Shown here piece after piece: positions 12,369-23,892 of a stretch of DNA of 64,000 nucleotides. Within the stretch, counting starts at the first letter, position 1. Every line of letters starts with the position of its first letter. The notes below the pieces were generated by a model. That model was given only the letters and a program-made list of their open reading frames with translations. It was not told the origin of the DNA and did not search any database. The DNA comes from Gordionus sp. m RMFG-2023. Lineage: Eukaryota > Nematomorpha > Gordioida > Chordodea > Parachordodidae. The DNA lies in NCBI RefSeq assembly GCF_954871325.1, contig NC_088779.1:21516846-21580845 (forward strand), read 5' to 3'. Position numbers and translations under genes: made by a program.

Positions 12369-15300
12369 CTATAAAATATAATTTCAATATGCATTTTGTA
12401 TAAAATAATAATTGGGAATCAATTTGGAGAAATTATAAAACGGTGACTATGAAGAGGAAGTAGAATAAATGATTTTAATTTATGTGGATATATAAAATAT
12501 TATCTTATTACAACTTGGGCTTGTATATAATTCATCCTAGCGGCACCATATGTGTCAGCTTTATCGTCAGAGCCCGTGACGCTAACTACATTTCTGTACC
12601 ATGCGTTTAACTATTATTTATGATATAAAATTTATTTTAGAAATATCAAAATTTGCATTATAAAAAAATATATTATAAATTAATTGTATATTTCTAGCTG
12701 ATAAGTATTATATTTACTAATAAATACTAAGGCTGCATTTATGGTAATAGAAAAAAGAAAGCGATATCGCCTCTCAGTAATTAATAAGAGATAGCGAAAT
12801 AAAGCATACATCACTAAGTAGAGTGATGTGATACTATTTAGGCACTTGATATAAACGCAGCTTAATATTTCAATCATTACTTAATATTTTATAAATAAAA
12901 ATATATAATGGTGTTAAATAAAGTGTTATATTTACGTCAGGTGGACTTCCCGGGGCGCCGGTTTCTCCTGGTCTACCATTATGTCCTTCAGAACCAGGGT
13001 CACCCTATACATTTAATTAATAAATTAAAAAAATTATTGAAAATCATACATTTGTTCCACATACGTTGTAATAAAATAACGGGGGGGGAAGGGGGGGGGG
13101 GGGTAAAGCCGAATCTTACACTCCGCTTGAAATTCCTTTCTATAATAATAGTATATCTTGAATTTGAAACTAACAAAATTGAATTTAGTAGAGGTTTACA
13201 TTTACACTAAGTTAAGTTTCATTGTATTATATATACAGCCCTATTGATATTAGAACCCGGGACTTAAAGAAATCCTAAAATCATTTTTGGAAGCATAACT
13301 TATTAGGGGAGACTGGGGAGACTGCGAGCCCTACATGGCAAACGTCAATAAAATTAAAACTACTTGATAATATTGAATAATGAATATCTCGTTTTATTCC
13401 ACTTATTTAATGTTATGCATAAGAAATTCTTTTTAAAAATTATACTTTTTAAACAGTATTAATTTTTCTGAAAAACAAAATTGGGAAAGAAAGCTACACC
13501 CGGGGAAGGATGAGCTTTCCTATGAAGCGCTTTTGGGCTACAAAATATTGATTATTTTTAAATATAAAAAATGGATATATTATTGCTACTATTTTATTGA
13601 TATAAATAAGTCATGGTAAAAAATAATTATAAAAAATTATTGACAATTTAAATAAATAAAGAATGGATTAAAATTGCAACAGGATCCATGTTCCCAAAAA
13701 GATCATTTACATGGAACAAGGACCCATAAACATTTTAGTTGCATTTATTAGATAATTGTATAATTTAGTTTCTTGTTCTTCCTAAAATATTTGTCTTCTT
13801 GATGTAGACAATTTAAAATCTTGTTGATTCAGTATTCCTGATTTATATCTTTTTATTGTTGCATAGCCTAAATTTACTTACTTCATAATAGTTAGCAGGT
13901 ACCAATTAAATATATTAATGGTTTAATCATTGTTAGTTGTTTATTTTTTTTCTAATATAATTCCTTACCAAATTCAAGTTTTAATAAGTAAAAATAAATT
14001 CTAAATGCTCAAAAAGCTCATATTATTGAGAGATCAAAATAGTCTCCATTTAAGTTCTATAACATAGTTAGATCACTATTAACTCATGCTCGTGACGGCT
14101 TTAGTTCTTTTAAGCTGAGTTCAAATCAAAGTCTGTCTTTATTTTGGTAAGATTTTTTACAAATACTTAACCATATAAATCCCATTTTTAGATCTATGTT
14201 AACATGTAATGGCCTTTATTTAATAAAATCCAGATATTTTTTTTCGATTTGAATCAGGTCTTGATACAAACCATTCCAAAAGCCAATCCGCTGTCTAATA
14301 AAAATCTATTGTTCAATTTTGCTGTATGACATGACGTATTGTCTTGTTTAATAAAAATCCCTATTCGGAAACATATATTTATCAAATCAATGAGCACTTT
14401 CCATTCTTCCACAAAATACATGTTACCTCTAAATCTATCCTCGTCATACGACCTTTTAATATAAAACTTATTAAAATTTGAGAGCTCTTTTAAGACTGTC
14501 TGCTTTTGCTGGCATCTACATAAAGGTCTTTTTTGCCTTAAATATGGCAGAATTAGATAAAGATATTTTTAAGATCTAAAAATGTATCTAATAGAATAAA
14601 TTTTTCAAATGCAAGTTATAATAGAAAGATTCTATCTGTGTAATGAATTCCATTTTAAAGTAAGACTAGTAGATAAATGCCTAATTTCCATAAATAAATT
14701 ATTCAAGTATCTCAAACCTCGTTAGGGTTGTAAGACTTTTCCTATTTTCTAACTTGAGTATTTTTGGATCTATGAGTTTCACGAATAATAAATCAGTATT
14801 TTTGAAAATTTTATCATAGCGATTCAATCTTCGTGAAATTATAGTATGGTTTTTTTTTTTCAATGGATTGGACAGAACGTAACTTAAACTGTTTTGATCA
14901 ATTTGATTCGCGATTTAAAAATTTAAATATCTTTAATTATTGTTGACATCATTTAATGAATAGAATATGCTAACTCGATAAGATTTATAAATTAGTTATA
15001 TGACATTCTCTCTCTTTACGAATTTTTTTTTTGAATATAATGGTTACAAAAATAAAATTTATGGTATATAATTTGATTTAGGGTAGTAGATAAATGGCAA
15101 ATGAGTTACAATAATCTATCTTCGATTAAAATAATATTAGCATTTTAAAAGGGGAAAGGGAACAAAATGATTCAATCATTAATAAAGGTAGCCTAAAAGA
15201 TGATATATTCTTAATTAAATCGTATCGTATAAAATGTTTATTTACCCTTGAACCAGGTCTTCCATGTGGTCCAGGCCTTCCGTCCTAAAATAAAAATTAA

Positions 15301-18300
15301 ATATATTTATTTTTATAAAAATTTTAAAAAGCAGTTAAAAATAATTTATACAAATCTTATTTTGGGGTACAAAATAAATTATAGCCAAAAATCAAAATAT
15401 TCCTAGGGGTTTTTACTCTTTGTTGTGTGGTTTGTTGTGTTTGTTGTTGTGGGTGTTGTTGTGGGTGTTGCTGGTAGGCATTGTCCTATGAAAAAATAAA
15501 TATTATATCAATATAATTATGATTTGATATATTTAATGTATGTTACCGATTGTCCCACTCCTATTAAATGTTTGGTTTCATTGTTCTAAAGTTATGGGAT
15601 ATAGAAAAGAAATTAAATAATTTTTTTTGATGTAATACAATTGGGAAATGAAATAGTATAATTATAAAATTATATGAGATAAATAGAGAAGTTACCATGT
15701 TTTCAACCATGTTCTGTGGGTAACGATGGTATTGATCCTAAAATTAAAACGTTTAAAATTATTATATACAATAAAATTCTTGTTACTCTACTTTTATTTG
15801 TATATATCTATCTGATGTCGTACAAAAATATATAAACCTTATTGAAAAAATAATAAAAGTTTAGCTAATTTTTTCTTTTTCGAACTTTCTGAATCCTGAT
15901 AAAATATTAATAATTATAAAGAGATATTATCATAAAAAACTAATTATTTTTATTAAAAATTTGTGATTAAAATTTTAACTTTTACAAAATATTAAATATA
16001 TTTTTTTAACATAAACTGGATCCGAAATATCATCCTCTTCATCTTCGTCATTATCTCCTTCTCCGTTATCCGAAGCTGAATTCCTATTTTCTTGTTTCCT
16101 ATCTTCCTCAATATCCATAATGTTAGCCTTGGGATCGGGAACATTCAAAGGATGCTTATGATCATATGAATCTTTCTTGGAATAATCTAGATTTTAATTA
16201 TTTTTTAAGTGAGTATATTTATATATATGTTATTTTTAAGGAAGGAAAGATAAGATGTATTTTCTCGAAACTGGGTATGGAGTAAAATTAATGTGGACTA
16301 GGATTAGTGTTTATGAAATGGTTAGGGTTATATATTTTTCATCAAAACCAGTTAATACTAAATCCTGATGTGGGCTAGAGTTTTTATCTTCATTGATATC
16401 TCCGAACTCTTTTTTTTAACAGCTAAAATAACTATATTCAAAATTTAAACTTCTTTATTATTATAAAATATATCATGAACAAAATTTATAATTAAATTAT
16501 TATGAAATAAAATAAACCTATATAATTTCTGCATATTTGAAAGTAGGGATGGTCCCAATATTTTTTATCTGATCGGGCCGATATTTTATCTTTTTAAAAA
16601 TACCGGTTAATAAAGTTTTCATATCCGATAAAATGGCGGCTTAATTTTAAAAAAAATTTATTTAAAATTTCATATTATATTTGTTTATGTATACTTTTAG
16701 ATTCATGAATATAAACTATAATTGATCATTATAATATATTTAATAAGTGATTTATTTTATGTTATAGTTAAATTATTGATGTTATACTTCTATAAAGTAT
16801 ATGTGAGATGAGTAGATGTATGCATTTAAAATTAAAACTATTAGCATGTTTACAGAATACTAAATAAGATATGATATCGGATATGATCTGTAATCGGCAG
16901 CCGATATCAATTTAATATCTATAATATCGGATCGAATCAAATCAGCCTCCAAAAAGTGGTATAGGTGCCCCCCCCCCTAGTTGAAAATATACTAAATATT
17001 TACTTCACTAACCTATTTTACCATCAGAAGGTTGAAAACTAACCAAACTGAACCTATTTAATTTAATATTTATTTAATAAACCTGAACCTATTTTTTCTT
17101 AAAAAAAAAATAAGAAAGCAAATCGAACCATTATATAACCCCTATAAACTGTTTAAACATGTGCATATAGGTTATTTTATAAAATTTAATAATATAAAAT
17201 AAAAAATAAATAATAAATAATAAATAATATATTTTTTAATATAAATTCTTTTTTGTTAATATTTTATTTATCTCTATGTGTTATGTATTAAAATTGTTTT
17301 TTTAACCACTAAAAATATTATGTAACTCTATGTTACATTATATTAATAATAATTTATAATTATAGAAAATTAATTTCTCTTGCCATTTTCTAATCCCTTC
17401 CATAAAATCAAAGGAAGTGGAGCTAAAAAATTATTCATTCTGTCCCTCTCTATATTTTGAATCTTCATCAAGGATATCAAATATTTGTATAGATGAAGGA
17501 AATAATATGGCTACAAAATATCTTATATAAACTTGGTATATAATTGAAGTCAATACACCATAAAATGCAAAACTTAAGCAATTAGTCGGTTCCATTATAA
17601 AAACTTTTAACGACATCGAGTAGATTCTCTGCTATTCTTGCAATTTTGAAGGAAGAAAATTAGAACTACCCAAACTCTATCTATTAGAGACAAAAGCCAT
17701 CTATTCCAGCTAAAAGTTTCGATCGAGAGAGCAAAATATATTCTATTACACAGAGAACAAGATTGAACAAGTCCAGTATAAAAAAATTACCAAACCTTTA
17801 TAAACCTTCATTAAAAGTTTTAAACCTTAACCAAACTTGAATCTTTATAGAATTAAATTCCACAACCTTACCTAAACAGTTATAATTTTGTAACTCCCTC
17901 GAACATTATCTGAACCGATTCTATATATATAAATGTTTGATACTTTAATCAAAATGACAGAAATTAGTTAACTCTCATTAAAATTTATATTTAAGATTCA
18001 TAGTTTTTTTTAAAAAAGAGTAAATTTATGATTCATCCGTCATCAAATAAAGAAGAAATTTCTGATTCATTTTTCCTCAAATTAAGAATAAATTTTTGAT
18101 TCCCCCGTCATTCTTTGTTGGGCTATTTACTAGTTTAATATGAATTTAAACATATAATTTATGATAAGAAACTTTATGCAAAATTATTGTCCTACTGTAC
18201 TAAAATCATTACTTATTTGCCTAGCTACATTAAAATGTTTCATCCTTACCCTTTATACTAAGGGTGATATTCTTTATGGCTTTGACTTAAGATTCTGCCT

Positions 18301-21300
18301 CAAATTCTGGAATAACGATTTCCATATGAACGTTCATTTAATCTTCAAATAAACTTTTGTCAGAGATTCCTGATTTTTTAAACTTTCATTTGAGTAGACC
18401 CCATGCGTTTTCAGTAAGATAAAGAGGTAAGAAATTGATATTAAAATCCTTGCAAGATTGTAGTTTTGGCGGTATGACATGTACCTTTGGATGAAAAATC
18501 TTTAATTTGCTTAGTCAAAATAAATAAATTTCTGGAATTAGTATTTAGTTGAGGACACCTTTGACAGAATTTATTATATTATCTATAAAAATAATTCATC
18601 TGCACTCAGGCAATTCCATGCCATTTTATTAAATATGGATATCTATAACGCCTTAATTTTTTTGCAGGTATTTTAATCTGAGTCAAAGCTTTCTGTATAT
18701 GTTCTTATTATACTATATTGTAAACTGATACAGAATTTTGAACCATAGAAGATTGTGTTTTCCCATTGCTCTTTTGTCTAATCGTTACTTATTTTTTAAT
18801 GTTATTGAAAATGGTTTCTTCTAAGATTATAATAAAAAGTATATGACAAACAGAATACTAAAAAAAAATACCTTGTAGAAGGAATATCATATTGAGTTAT
18901 TTGTTAATACTACGAAAACTTGTCCCTCTATATTTTAGTTATCTATTTAAATCATTATCAGAAAAAGAGGCAGGTCAATTTTTAAGAATTTATTTAAATA
19001 GACTTCAATCCTTTTTTTAAACTAGTTATCATTTGGGGACGTATATTTTGAATAGGCTCAAAAAATGTCAGTATTTTTATATTTATATAAGATATCTCTA
19101 CTGATAGATCGACGATCGACCTATGGCTAATTAATTTACTATCTTTTGCCAGATTATCCCTTCATGGAGGAGTTAATAATAATCTCACACATTTGGATAA
19201 TTATGGTCTTATCTCTACTTGAATTGATTAAATTATAAATATAATATAATTATTTTAAAAAAATAGATGGTCGTTAATTTAAAAAAATAAATAGACACTA
19301 GCAGAGGCGAACATTTTGGTGATCATAATGTAGTAAGAGGACACTGATAAAGATTTTAATTTTATACAAGAGATTAATAGATATTTTTGGATTAGAAAAT
19401 TTAATTTCAGGTAAAAATCAAGGGTGAGCTGGCATAATTGAGATTGGTGGTATATAATATAATCCTTTCTCTATAATACTCTATAGGCATTTTCTTTATA
19501 AAAGTGATAACTCAAAAGAAATATTCCAAGTGAAGGTATCAATAAAAAAGAATCTACCTATACACATGGGGCAACACTCTCCTTCTGGAACGTATCTCTC
19601 ATTTTCTGGACATTGTAATGGACTGCAAGGGTACGTCCTGCATTCTGCTTTTCCATAGACGCATTTACAATATGTGCAAGGGTTGGGATCCCAAGAATCT
19701 CCATCTTGATACATGGTTCCTTCGTGTATACAATGTTTCCTGTTACCTTTTAAAAAAATAGTAAGTATTTTATTATGAATTTCATTTTTTTAAGTTAAAA
19801 AAATGTATGCTCTCATATCTTAGCCTTAATTTGCATTATTTTAACTTAATGATCTAGTAACACAAATCAATATTTAATATTATTATTGTTTCATCTGCAA
19901 TTAGTCGGGAAGAGCCCAACCCTTTGGAAAGATTTGCTTGAAATTCAACCTGGCTTTCGAATCGAAATTTATTATTTGAATCAAGTCAATATTTTTACAA
20001 CTAAATCCTCTAAATGAATCAGGCCGCCGTTTATCTTGATGCAGCTAATTAGCATCACTAGTTTCATATATTAACAAACTCATTGGCGTATAAAAAGATT
20101 ATTCCTTATTTGCAATTTTTTTTAAATATGATTTTAATAACTAAAAAATAATAACACTCATTACACTCCCAGCCTTTACCTACCATATAAATAAAATCAT
20201 CATAAATAATAATATTTTTACCTGATAAAAACAATTAATATATTGAGCTTAATTTAAATTTACCTAGAAAAACATTTAAAACTTGATATATTCCATAGAC
20301 TTGCAGAGGTATCATTTGCAAGGCCCGGTTAGGACTTATTTCTTTAAAAAAAAATTTCAGGCCCTTCCCGGCACAGGTATTTAAAAAAATATCAGACCCG
20401 ACACGGCCGGGGTATATTTAAAATTTTGTTCAAATTTTATGGCTGTGTACCTTCATGGGTTCCCTTCCCCTCCCACTTTTACAAATTTATAACCTCTTCT
20501 ACCCCACCTTATAATGAGGTCAGATAGGAGGAATGGGTAAAAAACATTTTAAAAAGGCATTCAAACCCATTGGCGTAACCAAGTATTTTGGGGTGGAGGG
20601 GGGATTCTTCGCAAATTTGGCAGTTTTGATATCATTCATCATTTTAAGCGAATGGAAAATCCCCCCCCCCCCCCAAAACCTTTTACCTCCCATATTTTTA
20701 AATATAATCTGTAAATTATTTATATATTGTAAAATATATTTTTAAAGACACAATTCAAAAACAAAAATGTTAGTAGTTCTTGCTAAAATCTATCAGGGTT
20801 ATCATGAGAGAGGAATAAGATGGAGGCAACAGGCTACGATTTACTCTCCTATGCAATTTATTTTTACTCCCTACACATTTAAAAACATAATGCTTACCCA
20901 CCTGAAGGATATATGATGGCTCCTACCCCTCCTTTAGGTCATGTAGTTACTGCAAAAAAGAACTGAAATACTTTAAGGATTATTGATAAAATACATGAAT
21001 ATTTTAAGAAAGTTAAGTGGCAATCAGAGCTAAAACCATTCTAAAAGGCAATGTAATTAAATTCTGTGAACCAATTAGTACAACAAGATAGTATTTGTTA
21101 TGATTTTAACTTATTTTAATTATAAAATGGAGTGTTTAATGTTGCATTAGACTTAGTGGCTGTGTTGAAAATTTTAGAGATATCAGACATGTTCTCTATA
21201 TTTTACTTCAAGGGTGTTATACTAAAAGATATGTATTAAAATTTACAAAATTGCCAAATCTAATGGTGCCATTTGCTTAATAGTAGATATAGTAGAAACG

Positions 21301-23820
21301 ATATTTACATATTAATTAACTTCCAGTGGGATTGAATGAGAAACCGATACCGCAAATTATACCAACCATTTTTTTTATTTTTATCTGCCTTTCCTAAGTT
21401 ATTAATTATTGATAATCACCTATTAACCATCCAATATATGCCCAACCGAAAAGGTGATAACATAAGAAAGATAAAATTAGTCAAAACTAGACCAAAAAAC
21501 ACAGCCGTTTAGAATATTTAAAAGTTGTCATAAACTTTCAGAAGGGGATCTTAACGTAATGGGCTCATGGAGGGATAGAAGGCACTTAAAGGAGTAACCC
21601 CTTCCTCCGAGAAAGTTAGAGATTTGACTTGATTTATTGATTTAACTTAGGACTACGATTCTAGCATGTGAATAAACATTATTATAAAACAATTGTTTAA
21701 AAAATAATATTTTGTATTTTGATCTTAAAACATATTATCTTTTAATAATGGGATTAAAATAAATTGGCAAAGTCTTCTGCGGTCATACTAGTCCTAGTTT
21801 ATTTCTTTACTTACAAATTATTATAGCATCTATTATATATTTGATTTGAATATAATATTGATACTACAGACATTGAAAAGGAGAAGGAAATTAGCCTAAC
21901 ATCAGAAGGTGTATTTCCTTAGGGAATTCATAAAAAATTTTTTAAAGATAATATCTCATAGTAAAAACAAACAATTATATAGTACACTAAAACTGATTTG
22001 AACCGCAATGCATCTAAAAATACAGATTCAGAATGCTCAATCTATATTAAATGTTTAACTCATTTTCAATAGCTTATTAACCCATCGATTTTTGAAAAAC
22101 TAAAAACATTATTCAAGTTATCTAGAGATTTTAATTATTGATTTTGATAAATGGGGTTGAATCATTTTTTTTATTAGTTAATAATCCCTCCTTTATGTAA
22201 AATCGCTCCATTTAAGCTGATTTTTAAAAACGAATAACATAATATTTTGGCGGAAAAATATTGCCCAATCCTCGAGATTTTGGACATAAACATTGTACTA
22301 TCTATTAGCAAAATCTTCCAGGATTGCGTAATATTTTTCTGGACAAACTAAATTAGCCGGTTTTAAATCGGTTTAAATGAAGCAATTTTTCATCATTAAT
22401 TGCCAGCCAACATTGATTCTTATAATTTCATATAAATATGATTTGAGATTTAGACATAAATTCTTAATTAAGAGATATTATGTATACCTTTAATATTTTT
22501 TATAATAAAAAATTGTATCGAAAATGTATTGCAAAATAATAGTATTTGTGTAGATACATTTTTTTACAGAATAATATCTATATCAATATCTGAATATATT
22601 TTTAAACCATGTATTGGTATTTATATCTAGACAATTTTATCTCTTCATAATTCTGATAATAATCATGATATTTTTAAGTCAAATGAATCGAATTCGAATT
22701 CAAAAAAAATAATTATAAGATTTGCGATCTAATTTTTAGATAGTTTAATTTTTCAAAAGTGGGTGGATCATTAAATTATCTGGAATCCCTTATAGAAAAA
22801 AAAATTTATGTCTGAATAATATTTAAAAATTTTATTATATGATTCAAAATAAAAAGTCAACTGATAGGGTTAGATCTGGGAGATTTGAACCCTGGTGAAT
22901 GTAAAAATTATTTGATCACTGGAAGTTTAAATTTTGTCCTAAAATCCTCCAAACAAAATAATGCCCCCCTCCCCTTTCAGCGAAACTAAAAATATATATT
23001 ATATGCAATATAAAAGTAAATTGTTTTTATTTAGAGAAAAGGAAAACACAAATATTTTCTATATCATCTTATATAAAATTGATATGATATTTGAATCTAA
23101 TTAAAATTATCACTTTTAAAAGTTAAATTTAGTAAAAATGTACAAATTCACAACAGAAAAAAATGTACCCACTTTCCTTCTTCCATAAGTTCAAATTCTC
23201 TGTTAGGGACTGGTTATATTTTAATAAATGAATTTTAGTATAAGCTGTTGAGCCTAAAAAATTGTATAATTAGAAATAAAACTCACAAAAAAAAATTCAT
23301 TAATTTAAATTCGAATTGAATAATACTAATTTTTTAAAAAAATTTAACTTTCGTAATATATCAATAAACTACTAACATTAAAACTTCCATATCACAAGTT
23401 AGAATATAAAATTAAACCAGAATTGATTAAAATTACTATTAAAAAATATATATTTTACTGATTAAAGTTTAAAATTATGCGTAATTAGTTCTAAATCTCA
23501 AGCACATTAGAACAAAATACATATAATATTTTAATGAAATATATTCCCGTATAGCAGTTTTCAACTGCATTTACTCTAAATATAAGGATGAAAAAATACT
23601 TCGATTTTGAATCCCTCCTCACCTTTACTACAAATATACGTTTTATATACAAATTATAACTAATTATTACGATTTTTGGTGAATTTTATTTGGACAAATA
23701 GTTACATTTTGATTATTTATATATAATACCTCTTATAATTTGAGCTTTGATCGAAGGGGAGAAGAATATGACGTAGATAATGACTAAAAATCCTAATGAG
23801 GACCACCTTCTTTGAGCCAT
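87..23820 (-). CDS. fibrillar collagen alpha chain (clade A-like), gene body, 3' part beyond window
   Basis: Secreted extracellular-matrix precursor whose chains trimerise in the ER. I joined 33 minus-strand exons by GT-AG sites and phase: 23730-23820, 19558-19746, 16011-16186, 15696-15737, 15547-15585, 15417-15485, 15246-15284, 12936-13004, then 25 Gly-X-Y exons down to 87. They give 838 residues without a stop: signal peptide, VWC domain (about 36-92), acidic stretch (about 94-152), Gln/His-rich linker (153-202), minor helix (204-236), main helix (239-838, unbroken). VWC at the N-terminus plus 54-bp-based helix exons is the layout of clade A fibrillar collagens; no TSPN domain is seen. The remaining helix and C-propeptide lie left of base 87. 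All helix exons start with a whole Gly codon (phase 0). Splice sites are inferred, without transcript support. Confidence 0.93.
462..2785. other. collagen intron with an unidentified, higher-complexity insert
   Basis: This 2.3-kb intron separates helix exons 408-461 and 2786-2839, which otherwise cluster tightly. About 1140-2640 is less AT-rich and less repetitive than the flanks and holds short open stretches on both strands (for example 1176-1412 minus, ending in a Cys/Asn-rich segment). It looks like a decayed transposon, but no catalytic motif is recognisable. Confidence 0.4.
4473..4533. repeat. (CTTT)n microsatellite
   Basis: About 15 perfect CTTT units, preceded by two CTAT units, inside the intron between collagen exons 4369-4422 and 4562-4606. 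It sits about 30 bases from the donor of exon 4562-4606. The minus-strand transcript would read GAAA repeats, a purine-rich intronic tract. Confidence 0.97.
7686..11206. other. 3.5-kb collagen intron, repeat-bearing
   Basis: No Gly-X-Y exon is present here on either strand. About 7830-7985 resembles the dispersed foldback MITE family best seen at 38043-38267 (shared Ser/Leu-less AT core with AATATTTTAGCC-like and CAAATCTTNAGGCT-like blocks). About 9380-9440 has a 34-bp direct duplication (AAATTGCCTATTTTTTTTAT). The rest is AT-rich with nothing recognisable. Confidence 0.5.
12530..12612. other. GC-balanced island inside a collagen intron
   Basis: About 80 bases of roughly 50% GC stand out in the intron between helix exons 12324-12368 and 12936-13004. 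On the minus strand a frame reads [20 protein letters not shown] and on to IQAQV, followed by GTAATAAG, which resembles a splice donor. There is no Gly-X-Y pattern and no clear acceptor. It may be a relic of an inserted coding sequence or an unrecognised exon; I cannot name it. Confidence 0.35.
12936..15284 (-). CDS. collagen exons 7-8: minor triple helix with RGD
   Basis: Exon 7 (15246-15284, 39 bp) reads [13 protein letters not shown]; exon 8 (12936-13004, 69 bp) reads [23 protein letters not shown]. Together they make 11 Gly-X-Y triplets ended by a Pro-Asp interruption exactly at the next intron, after which the 600-residue uninterrupted helix starts. The exon 7/8 junction creates an Arg-Gly-Asp sequence. 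The intron between them (13005-15245) carries a poly-G tract and a Tc1-like relic. The short non-triplet break is where vertebrate chains have the N-telopeptide and N-proteinase site; that equivalence is inferred. Confidence 0.85.
13081..13103. repeat. interrupted poly-G tract
   Basis: Eight G, two A, then 13 G on the plus strand, in the collagen intron just right of exon 12936-13004. It can form a G-quadruplex on the plus strand and a C-tract in the pre-mRNA. Length may be unreliable in an assembly. Confidence 0.9.
14230..14490 (-). pseudogene. Tc1/mariner-like transposase relic
   Basis: Minus-strand translation across frames shows a Tc1-type signature: a FVEEWKVL-like segment (about 14391-14420) followed by [13 protein letters not shown] (about 14307-14345), matching the family's QDNAPCH motif that holds the second catalytic Asp. 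Stops and frameshifts separate the pieces. It lies in the collagen intron between exons 7 and 8, same strand as the gene. Ends and inverted repeats were not located. Confidence 0.6.
15417..15737 (-). CDS. collagen exons 4-6: short Gln/His-rich linker exons
   Basis: Three small phase-0 exons: 15696-15737 (42 bp, starts [14 protein letters not shown]), 15547-15585 (39 bp, [13 protein letters not shown]) and 15417-15485 (69 bp, [18 protein letters not shown] followed by TTQQR). Each is bounded by a good acceptor (TTTTAG, CTTTAG, CATAG) and a GTAA-type donor. The last is an imperfect CAA/CAC repeat, so its length is likely to vary. All are multiples of three, so skipping any of them would keep the reading frame. 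Confidence 0.78.
16011..16186 (-). CDS. collagen exon 3: acidic N-propeptide linker
   Basis: A 176-bp exon entering in phase 1 (joins G|AT to give Asp after the VWC) and leaving in phase 0 (CCA GTT TAT|GTTAAA). It begins [18 protein letters not shown] and ends in a strongly acidic run ([12 protein letters not shown]). It has no Gly-X-Y repeat and no recognisable fold. Such spacers separate the globular N-propeptide from the minor helix; the acidic run might bind calcium or basic matrix proteins, but that is inference. Confidence 0.85.
16544..16979. mobile_element. TATCGG-rich hAT-type MITE (copy 2)
   Basis: It starts TAGGGATGGTCCCAATA and ends TATAGGTGCCCCCCCCCTA, with TATCGG/CCGATA-rich inverted termini homologous to the better preserved element at 40718-41464. 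Imperfect flanks (TTTGAAAG and GTTGAAAA) share six central bases and may be a decayed 8-bp target duplication. It has no coding capacity. It lies in the intron between collagen exons 2 and 3. Confidence 0.7.
17030..19557. other. collagen intron with degenerate mobile DNA
   Basis: Between the MITE at 16544-16979 and the VWC exon. Two AACC/AACTGAACC-rich stretches (about 17030-17150 and 17775-17910) look like short decayed MITEs. 17380-17720 is of higher complexity with a 61-codon open stretch (17431-17616 minus) that I do not recognise. The Tc1-like relic at 18360-18560 is listed separately. The remainder is AT-rich and featureless. Confidence 0.45.
18360..18560 (-). pseudogene. second Tc1/mariner-like transposase relic
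   Basis: On the minus strand [12 protein letters not shown] (about 18440-18480) is followed after a stop by a segment ending ENAWGLLK (about 18389-18412). These correspond to the CHT and ENLWGELK blocks that flank the last catalytic acidic residue in Tc1-type transposases. Several stops and frame changes show it is dead. Neighbouring sequence to about 19010 may belong to the same element. Confidence 0.55.
19558..19746 (-). CDS. collagen exon 2: von Willebrand factor C domain
   Basis: A 189-bp exon encoding one complete VWC (chordin-like cysteine-rich) module. The pattern is visible: CIHEGxxYxxGxxW, then CxxCxC, two spaced Cys, and the closing CCPMC; ten cysteines in all. In clade A fibrillar collagens this module forms the globular N-propeptide head and in some chains binds TGF-beta/BMP ligands; binding here is only inferred. 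The acceptor is AAAAG|GT and the donor ATAG|GTAGATT; phases match both neighbouring exons. Confidence 0.93.
   Translation of the reverse strand, partial: VTGNIVYTKEPCIKMEILGIPTLAHIVNASMEKQNAGRTLAVHYNVQKMRDTFQKESVAPCV
19747..23729. other. first collagen intron, 4.0 kb
   Basis: Joins the signal exon to the VWC exon. About 20325-20460 is a short GC-richer block with repeated GGCCCGG/CCCGAC motifs, typical of small hAT-like MITEs. About 20565-20690 starts TTGGCGTAACCAAG and contains G- and C-runs, resembling one end of the GGCGTAGCCAG elements further right. About 22200-22400 is a degenerate copy of the foldback family at 38043-38267. No further exon was seen. Confidence 0.5.
23730..23820 (-). 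CDS. collagen exon 1: start codon and signal peptide
   Basis: ATG at 23820 opens 30 codons starting MAQRRWSS, followed by a hydrophobic core ([11 protein letters not shown]) and a likely signal peptidase site after SPSIKA. The exon ends in phase 1 (AGA G|GTATTA), and the VWC exon starts with GT, so the junction makes a Gly codon. This is the only signal-peptide-like ORF in the right phase that I found between the VWC exon and the next gene, which is why I chose this start. A stop-rich AT stretch lies upstream. Confidence 0.85.
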
Positions 23821-23880
23821 TCTAGAGAAAGGATTTCTCAGAAGTAAAAAAAATTCCACTATAACAATACTTAGGAAAGG

Positions 23881-23892
23881 AATATAAATATA
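23881..23892 (-). promoter_or_regulatory. candidate TATA element of the collagen gene
   Basis: On the minus strand TATATTTATATT lies about 60-70 bases upstream of the collagen ATG, which would place transcription start about 30-35 bases before the ATG. In DNA this AT-rich such a match is weak evidence on its own; position is the main argument. Confidence 0.3.
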
